Source: an uncultured Cohaesibacter sp. (GTDB lineage Bacteria > Pseudomonadota > Alphaproteobacteria > Rhizobiales > Cohaesibacteraceae). Taken from it: a stretch of 64,000 nucleotides of DNA. Shown here in pieces: positions 59,458-64,000 of this stretch (positions are counted from its first letter, which is position 1; each line of letters begins with the position of its first letter). A model generated the notes under the pieces. The model was not told where the DNA came from and did no database searches. It was given only the letters and a program-made list of their open reading frames with translations. The stretch is taken from the NCBI RefSeq assembly GCF_963664735.1, contig NZ_OY761553.1, positions 4,833,001 through 4,897,000 on the forward strand. The letters are read 5' to 3'. Both the position numbers and the translations under genes were made by a program.

Positions 59458-60024
59458 GTCTGCTCTAGCCTTGTTCTACTCAATACATGCACTGGATTTG
59501 GTTCAGATTGCCGCTTGGGGGGCTGCTATTGCTCGTTCACTTCACTTCAAGCAAACATTGCCTCATGCAATTGGCAGAGCCCGCGCAGTTTGAACCATAT
59601 TGCCACCTGCTTCTATCTTGCCATTTCACCGATTTTTTAAAGGTGCCAAGCGCTCAGGGACGAGGCGCAGCCTGATGAAAAGGGGATAGAAAAAGTGCCC
59701 AATATATCAGGTGACATCGTACAAGGAGAGAATGGCCAAAGGAAATACTATTTTTATGAGTTAGTCCCAACTTGTTAACCAAACGGGAGCGATTGGGCAG
59801 CCTGTTTCAAGCATTGAACGAAGGTGCTGTTGTTAACTATATGAATTAATTATAATTTTTTATCTTTTTATTGTGTGCTTCCAATTGAATAGTCATCTGG
59901 CTTATTGCACAAAATATTTAGGGCGAGTCATCGCGAATCTGGCGATTATGGTTAACGCCGGGTAACCATATTTGAAAACTGTTTGATTCCGGGAAAGTGA
60001 GATTCTGGGTGAGGGAAAATGGCC
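59458..60024. promoter_or_regulatory. Divergent region with TTAACC motifs and an inverted repeat
   Basis: 567 bp between the giant protein gene and the Hpt gene. It holds TTAACCAA (59775-59782), TTAACTAT (59832-59839) and an 8-bp inverted repeat TATGGTTA/TAACCATA (59947-59970) whose left arm reads TTAACCAT on the minus strand. These resemble CtrA half-sites. No ORF of note is visible. It probably carries promoters for both genes. Confidence 0.45.
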
Positions 60025-60351
60025 ATGAATACACAAAAATGCAGTCTTGATCTTGCTCACCTGTCACAACAGACGATGGGGGATTTGGACCTGCAGAGGC
60101 AGGTTTTATCCATATTCGTCGAGCAAATGAAACTCAAAATCCCCCAATTGGCTCCACAAATGGAGGGGCTTGGTGAACTCGCCCATAGCATCAAAGGGTC
60201 CGCAAAGGGAATAGGCGCGTGGCAGGTTGCGAAAGCTGCAGAGGAAGTGGAAAAGTCGAGCGGTGATCCATCTGCGGAAATTGAAGCCTTGCTTCTCGCA
60301 GTCGATGTGTCTTTGCAGGATATCGAGACCTTGTTGCAGTCAGATGGTTGA
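60025..60351 (+). CDS. Hpt-domain phosphotransfer protein
   Basis: A single-domain histidine phosphotransfer protein of 108 residues. The phosphorylated His lies in ELAHSIKGSAKGIGAWQVAKAAEEVEK (HxxKGxA motif), in a predicted four-helix bundle. It would relay phosphate between a histidine kinase and a response regulator; neither partner is in the window. The ATG at 60025 has GAGGG at a better distance than the ATG at 60019. It is distinct from the cell-cycle phosphotransferase ChpT, which is a larger dimeric HK-like protein. Confidence 0.82.
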   Translation: MNTQKCSLDLAHLSQQTMGDLDLQRQVLSIFVEQMKLKIPQLAPQMEGLGELAHSIKGSAKGIGAWQVAKAAEEVEKSSGDPSAEIEALLLAVDVSLQDIETLLQSDG

Positions 60352-60471
60352 GCCGTGGCGAGCGGCAAGGCCTGTGCGTTACCCTTCGATACAATTCGTC
60401 CTCTTTGTAAATGGGACAAAATTGTCTATATGCATGTAGCACGACCAATTTCAGACCAGTGAGCAGAGTCC

Positions 60472-60792
60472 ATGCCTAAAATTACCTTTATCACATTTGA
60501 TGAAACGAAATACGAAGTGGATGCCAAAGATGGTGCGACGGTGATGGAAACCGCCATCAAGAATGGCGTTCCCGGAATCGAAGCCGAGTGTGGGGGCGCC
60601 TGTTCTTGTGCGACCTGTCATGTATATGTTGATGAAGCCTGGGCTGAAAAGACCGGTGAGCCAGGCGCCATGGAAGAGGATATGCTCGATTTCGCTCAGG
60701 ATGCGGATGACCGCAGCCGTCTGTCGTGCCAGATCAAGATGAGTGATGAGCTGGATGGGCTGGTTGTTCGAATTCCGGAAAGTCAGGCCTGA
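60472..60792 (+). CDS. 2Fe-2S ferredoxin, adrenodoxin type
   Basis: A 106-residue electron carrier with the cluster ligands C-x5-C-x2-C in [15 protein letters not shown] and the fourth Cys in [15 protein letters not shown]. It belongs to the adrenodoxin/FdxB group used with cytochrome P450s or in iron-sulfur cluster assembly; it has no neighbouring partner here. Start ATG at 60472, 120 bp after the Hpt gene. Two hairpins follow. Confidence 0.94.
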   Translation: MPKITFITFDETKYEVDAKDGATVMETAIKNGVPGIEAECGGACSCATCHVYVDEAWAEKTGEPGAMEEDMLDFAQDADDRSRLSCQIKMSDELDGLVVRIPESQA

Positions 60793-60801
60793 TAGCAGAC
60801 G

Positions 60802-60862
60802 TTACTTACCGGTGTAAGTAATTTTACAAAGCGGAGGTCTCTCGAGGGCCTCCGCTTTTTCA
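60802..60862 (+). terminator. Double hairpin terminator after the ferredoxin gene
   Basis: First TTACTTAC-CGGT-GTAAGTAA (60802-60821) followed by TTTTA, then GCGGAGG/CCTCCGC (60831-60855) followed by TTTTTT. The second is the stronger intrinsic terminator. Confidence 0.85.
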
Positions 60863-60907
60863 TTGCATGTGTCGATTGGATGGGGCAAGTTACTTGGGTA
60901 ATTGGTA

Positions 60908-61582
60908 ATGTTCGAAAGAAGAAAATTATCCATGATGACCGAATGCTGTGCTGATCAAAGATCACGACCTCCGCTTGGTGGCTTCATGCCAATTGGCGTG
61001 CATCTTGTGTGTGGGATGTCCGTAGTGTCGCGCCAGCGCGCCAAGATCGTTCCGTTTGCAAGTGGTGATGTGGTGGAGATCGGGTTTGGGTCAGGTCTGA
61101 ATCTACCACATTATGATCGAGGCAAGGTGCGCAGTCTTGTCGGAGTTAATCCCGATGACGGCCTGCCGGAATTGGCCAGGCGCGCTATTGCCAAGCAGGA
61201 TCTTCATGCCGAGTTGCTGGTCGAGAGTGCCGAGGCAATGTCGCTTTCAAGCGAGTCTGCAGATACGGTGGTCGTTACCTATAGCCTGTGTTCTATCCCG
61301 GATGTAAAGGCGGCTTTGAGCGAGGCGCATCGGATTTTGCGTCCCCACGGGCGGCTTTTGTTCTGCGAGCACGGGCTCTCGCCCAAGGCTCACGTGGCAA
61401 GACTTCAGGATCGTTGCAATTCGACATGGCGTGCTTTGGCTGCCGGGTGTCATCTCAATCGGGACACGGGAACCTTGATCCGGCAGGCCGGATTTGAGAT
61501 GGAGCGCTATGATATCTACGATCTGGGCTGGGGGACAAGGGTGCTTGGCACCCATCATGTTGGTATAGCCCGCAAGATTTAG
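60908..61582 (+). CDS. Class I SAM-dependent methyltransferase (UbiE-like)
   Basis: A 224-residue methyltransferase. The SAM-binding glycine loop is VVEIGFGSGLNLPHYD, the acidic motif II is SLVGVNPDDGL, and motif post-I is ADTVVVTYSLCSIPDVKAALSEAHRILRPHGRLLFCEHGL. The substrate is unknown; the family includes ubiquinone and small-molecule methylases. The start is uncertain: ATG 60908 and ATG 60932 are both possible. Confidence 0.82.
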   Translation: MFERRKLSMMTECCADQRSRPPLGGFMPIGVHLVCGMSVVSRQRAKIVPFASGDVVEIGFGSGLNLPHYDRGKVRSLVGVNPDDGLPELARRAIAKQDLHAELLVESAEAMSLSSESADTVVVTYSLCSIPDVKAALSEAHRILRPHGRLLFCEHGLSPKAHVARLQDRCNSTWRALAAGCHLNRDTGTLIRQAGFEMERYDIYDLGWGTRVLGTHHVGIARKI

Positions 61583-61619
61583 TTATTTTCGCATCAGCAA
61601 GCCGTGACTCTCTAAACTG

Positions 61620-62831
61620 CTATTCCGCCGCAGGCTGAGGGGCCGTTGGTGCCTTGCCAACCCATTCGTTGCCTTCATGCGGGTCGCGGGGGACGAAGCG
61701 CGACAGAATGAACGAAATTACCGCCATGCAAGACCCCAGCAAGAAAACCGCGGAGGGGTTGATCAGCCAGATCAGGCCGAAGCTTGCCGGTATGACGATG
61801 GCCGCGATGTGATTGATGGTAAAGGCCACTCCGGCTGTTGGAGCGATGTCGGCAGGATCTGCGATTTTCTGGAAATAGGTTTTCATGGCAATCGCCATGG
61901 CAAAGAAGGCGTTGTCCGCGACATATAGGGTTGCTGCCATCCAGGGGGTGCTTACAAACGCGTATGCAGTGAAAATGATGAATAGACCAACATATTCTAT
62001 GCCCATCATGCGCCGTTCACCAAAGCGACCGATGAATTTGCCGATTTGCGGAGCAAAGAACATATTGAAGATGCAATTGATGAAGAAAAGCGCTGCGATT
62101 TCGTCAACGCGGTAGCCGAATTTCTCCACCATCATGAAACCTGCAAAGACAGTGAAAATCTGGCGTCGGGCCCCTCCCATGAAGGTAAGTGCGTAATAGA
62201 GCCAGTAGCGCTGACGCAAAACGAGCTTCTTGCGCTGCGGGTTGGGGGCTTCAAATTGGGGGAAAAGGAACCAGAGCACAATGATCATGATGATCGTCAT
62301 TGAGCCGCCGATGAGAAATACCGTCTGGTAGGAAAGATGCAGTGTTTTCCATGTAATGAAAATGACACCATAGGCGACCAGCTGTGCAGTCGCGGCGATC
62401 GACAGAATGCGGCCCATCATCGCCGGCGCCTTGTCCTTGGGGAGCCATTGCAAGGAAAGCGACTGGTTGGCCGTTTCATAATAATGGAAGCCGATGGACA
62501 TGATGATGGTCGAGAAATAGAGCCCGTAAATGGTGGGCAGAAAGCCCGTCATGGCAACCCCGACGCCCAGAAAGGCCAGCGCCAGAAAGGCCATCGTCTG
62601 CTCGCGCATGATCAGCAGAACGAAAATCGCAGTAAATGCAAGAAAGCCGGGGATTTCGCGAATGGATTGTGAAATGCCGATTTCCCGTCCTGTGAAGCCG
62701 ACCTCGTTGATTGCGAAATTGTTCAAGAGATTGTTCCAACTGGCAAAGCCAAGCTGGTTTGCCGCCGCCATAAGCATGAGCAGGACGAACGGAGTGCGCC
62801 AGGAACTGGCAGAAGCAGCAGGGGCTTTCAT
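61620..62831 (-). CDS. MFS transporter
   Basis: A twelve-helix major facilitator of 403 residues (first helix WRTPFVLLMLMAAANQLGFASWNNLLNNFAI; loop IGKFIGRFGERRMMGIEYVG between domains). It contains the feature MGIEYVGLFIIFTAYAFVSTPWMAATLYVADNAFFAMAIAMKTYFQKIADPADIAPTAGVAFTINHIAAIVIPASFG typical of an uncharacterised group. No substrate can be named. Start ATG at 62831. Confidence 0.85.
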   Translation of the reverse strand: MKAPAASASSWRTPFVLLMLMAAANQLGFASWNNLLNNFAINEVGFTGREIGISQSIREIPGFLAFTAIFVLLIMREQTMAFLALAFLGVGVAMTGFLPTIYGLYFSTIIMSIGFHYYETANQSLSLQWLPKDKAPAMMGRILSIAATAQLVAYGVIFITWKTLHLSYQTVFLIGGSMTIIMIIVLWFLFPQFEAPNPQRKKLVLRQRYWLYYALTFMGGARRQIFTVFAGFMMVEKFGYRVDEIAALFFINCIFNMFFAPQIGKFIGRFGERRMMGIEYVGLFIIFTAYAFVSTPWMAATLYVADNAFFAMAIAMKTYFQKIADPADIAPTAGVAFTINHIAAIVIPASFGLIWLINPSAVFLLGSCMAVISFILSRFVPRDPHEGNEWVGKAPTAPQPAAE

Positions 62832-63012
62832 GGGCGGGACCTTTGAAAAAAGGAAACGGTAGGGCCTGTCTATCTAGCAGGTGTTGAATGATCCCGTCAA
62901 ACAAAGAAACTTGATGAAAGCACGCAAGCCAAACCCGTGGGGCACAATAAGGGTTTATTGGTCGTGCTGATGCTTGCCAGCGCCGGGTGTGGTCGCTGTC
63001 TTTTTCTAGAAT

Positions 63013-64000
63013 CTATCGCTTTGAGCCGTTGCTTTTTTCGTCGGCCTGTTCGTCTTTCGCTTCCATCTCTTCTGAGGTTGCGCGGAGGGTCTTGATCACT
63101 GCGCCCAACTGCGGTTGAGCTTCTGTGATAAAGGGCATGGGGCGGCAAAGCGCAATGGTGGTAAGGCCGATTCTGGCGGTCAGGATGCCATTGAGCAAGC
63201 CTTCGCCGAGTTTGGCGGACAAGCGTGCTGCGAGCCCGTGACCGACAATCTGCTGAAGCAGGCTTTCTCCTGCGGCCATGCCTCCCGTTACGGCGAGGTG
63301 GCTGGCGATGTGTCCGGACAGGCGCAGCATGGCGACAAAGCCGGGGCGGTTGCCATAGCTCTCGGCAATGAAGCGGATCATGCGAACAGTTTCCACCAAA
63401 ACCACGACGATATCGAACAGGGCTCGCGGGCTGAGCGCTGTGACGACCGCGACTCGTTTGGCTGCCTGATGGACGCGGTGGGTCACCAGCCTGTCGATCG
63501 GCGGCATGAGGATCTGCTCGGTTTGGGCGAGAATATCTTCGCGGTCAAACATATGTGGCAGGTCTTGTTTCAGCGTCTGTCTTGCCCGAAAAAGGGATGG
63601 CTGTTCCTGATAAAGATGGAGCAGTTCATTGGCGATTTTCATCGCGTCTTTGCGGTCTCCCTCCTCGTAAACAGACGCAACTTCGGCGCGCATATGGTCC
63701 AGTTTCGAAAGGCGACGCAATGCCAATAGCTCGCGTGCTACAAAGAACAGGAGCGACAATATTGCTATCGCAACGAGCGCCAGACCGACCCATCCCAGAT
63801 AGTCCCAGCGGGCAAAAAGATCACGGATGAGACCATCGAGCCACAGCCCGACAGCCAGCATGACAATACCTGAAAGGGCGCTCCAGAAGAATGCAGAAAG
63901 GGACCAGCTGCGTTTGCGAACTGGCTTATATTGCTGTTCACTCTGGTTATTGACCTTGTCGAAATAGTCCTCGCTATCCGGAGTAAAGTCTGCCGAGAGC
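63013..64000 (-). CDS. DUF697/TIGR01620-type membrane protein (5' partial)
   Basis: A YcjF-like membrane protein. The frame is open to the right edge, so the true N-terminus lies beyond the window; the ATG at 63861 (MLAVGLWLDGL) is internal to the first membrane helix region. Visible features are two membrane segments (SAFFWSALSGIVMLAVGLWL; YLGWVGLALVAIAILSLLFFVA) and the DUF697 core (VTALSPRALFDIVVVLVETVRMIRFIAESYGNRPG...AVTGGMAAGESLLQQIVGHGLAARLSAKLGEGLLNGILTARIGLTTIALCRPMPF). Its partner in other bacteria is the GTPase-like YcjX, which would lie just outside the window. Confidence 0.85.
   Translation of the reverse strand, partial: LSADFTPDSEDYFDKVNNQSEQQYKPVRKRSWSLSAFFWSALSGIVMLAVGLWLDGLIRDLFARWDYLGWVGLALVAIAILSLLFFVARELLALRRLSKLDHMRAEVASVYEEGDRKDAMKIANELLHLYQEQPSLFRARQTLKQDLPHMFDREDILAQTEQILMPPIDRLVTHRVHQAAKRVAVVTALSPRALFDIVVVLVETVRMIRFIAESYGNRPGFVAMLRLSGHIASHLAVTGGMAAGESLLQQIVGHGLAARLSAKLGEGLLNGILTARIGLTTIALCRPMPFITEAQPQLGAVIKTLRATSEEMEAKDEQADEKSNGSKR

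Overview
The window is a chromosomal segment of an alphaproteobacterium, most likely of the order Hyphomicrobiales (Rhizobiales). Four things point there: a two-piece, circularly permuted tmRNA gene; an alpha-type SspB; a giant apolipoprotein-like protein resembling the Growth Pole Ring protein of polar-growing Rhizobiales; and the order hflK-hflC-DUF2065-degP / serB / miaA / acetolactate synthase. Moderate GC and gene content would fit a marine genus such as Cohaesibacter, but this cannot be proved from the sequence. I see no prophage, insertion sequence, CRISPR array, rRNA or tRNA. This is core chromosome with a high density of housekeeping genes.

Layout. 1-4.7 kb: end of bamD, then recN and ligA. 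4.8-11 kb: an M24 aminopeptidase (reverse), two small paralogous proteins with strongly structured flanks, then prmA and a UvrD-type helicase (reverse). 11-14.4 kb: two different ClC chloride transporters in tandem. 14.9-20.8 kb: a glycolate/D-lactate-type FAD oxidase and a large AsmA-family protein. 20.7-22.3 kb (reverse): a ribbon-helix-helix protein, a DUF4169 protein, sspB and the tmRNA gene ssrA, which puts the trans-translation tag beside its ClpXP adaptor. 22.5-28.8 kb: thyA-folA, hflK-hflC, a DUF2065 protein, an exported unknown and a DegP-type protease. 28.9-30.9 kb: serB (reverse) and miaA. 31-35.6 kb: branched-chain amino acid genes (acetolactate synthase large and small subunits, pdxJ, ilvC) behind an attenuator with an Ile/Leu/Val-rich leader peptide. 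35.8-39.4 kb: a PhzF-like protein, a racemase-like protein and a chemoreceptor (reverse). 39.7-41.6 kb: leuA behind a second leader peptide containing four consecutive Leu codons. 41.6-46.3 kb: a DUF123 protein, two EamA exporters, and an LpxH-like phosphoesterase translationally coupled to a glycosyltransferase. 46.5-50.7 kb (reverse): an Mla/MCE lipid-transport operon. 50.9-53.7 kb: an MFS transporter and a CheZ-like phosphatase with a long acidic tail. 53.9-59.5 kb (reverse): the 1853-residue growth-pole-ring-like protein. 60-64 kb: an Hpt protein, a ferredoxin, a methyltransferase, an MFS transporter and the edge of a DUF697 membrane protein.

Shared themes are envelope biogenesis and quality control (BamD, AsmA, Mla, HflKC, DegP, GPR-like), protein quality control through the ssrA/SspB pair, and branched-chain amino acid synthesis under two leader-peptide controls. 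The most rewarding signals beyond ordinary genes are the two leader-peptide regions, the permuted tmRNA with its tag and neighbouring adaptor, the paired ClC proteins that differ at the proton-glutamate site, the probable CTG start of the AsmA gene, the structured small-gene pair near 7 kb, and the 22-residue repeats of the giant protein.
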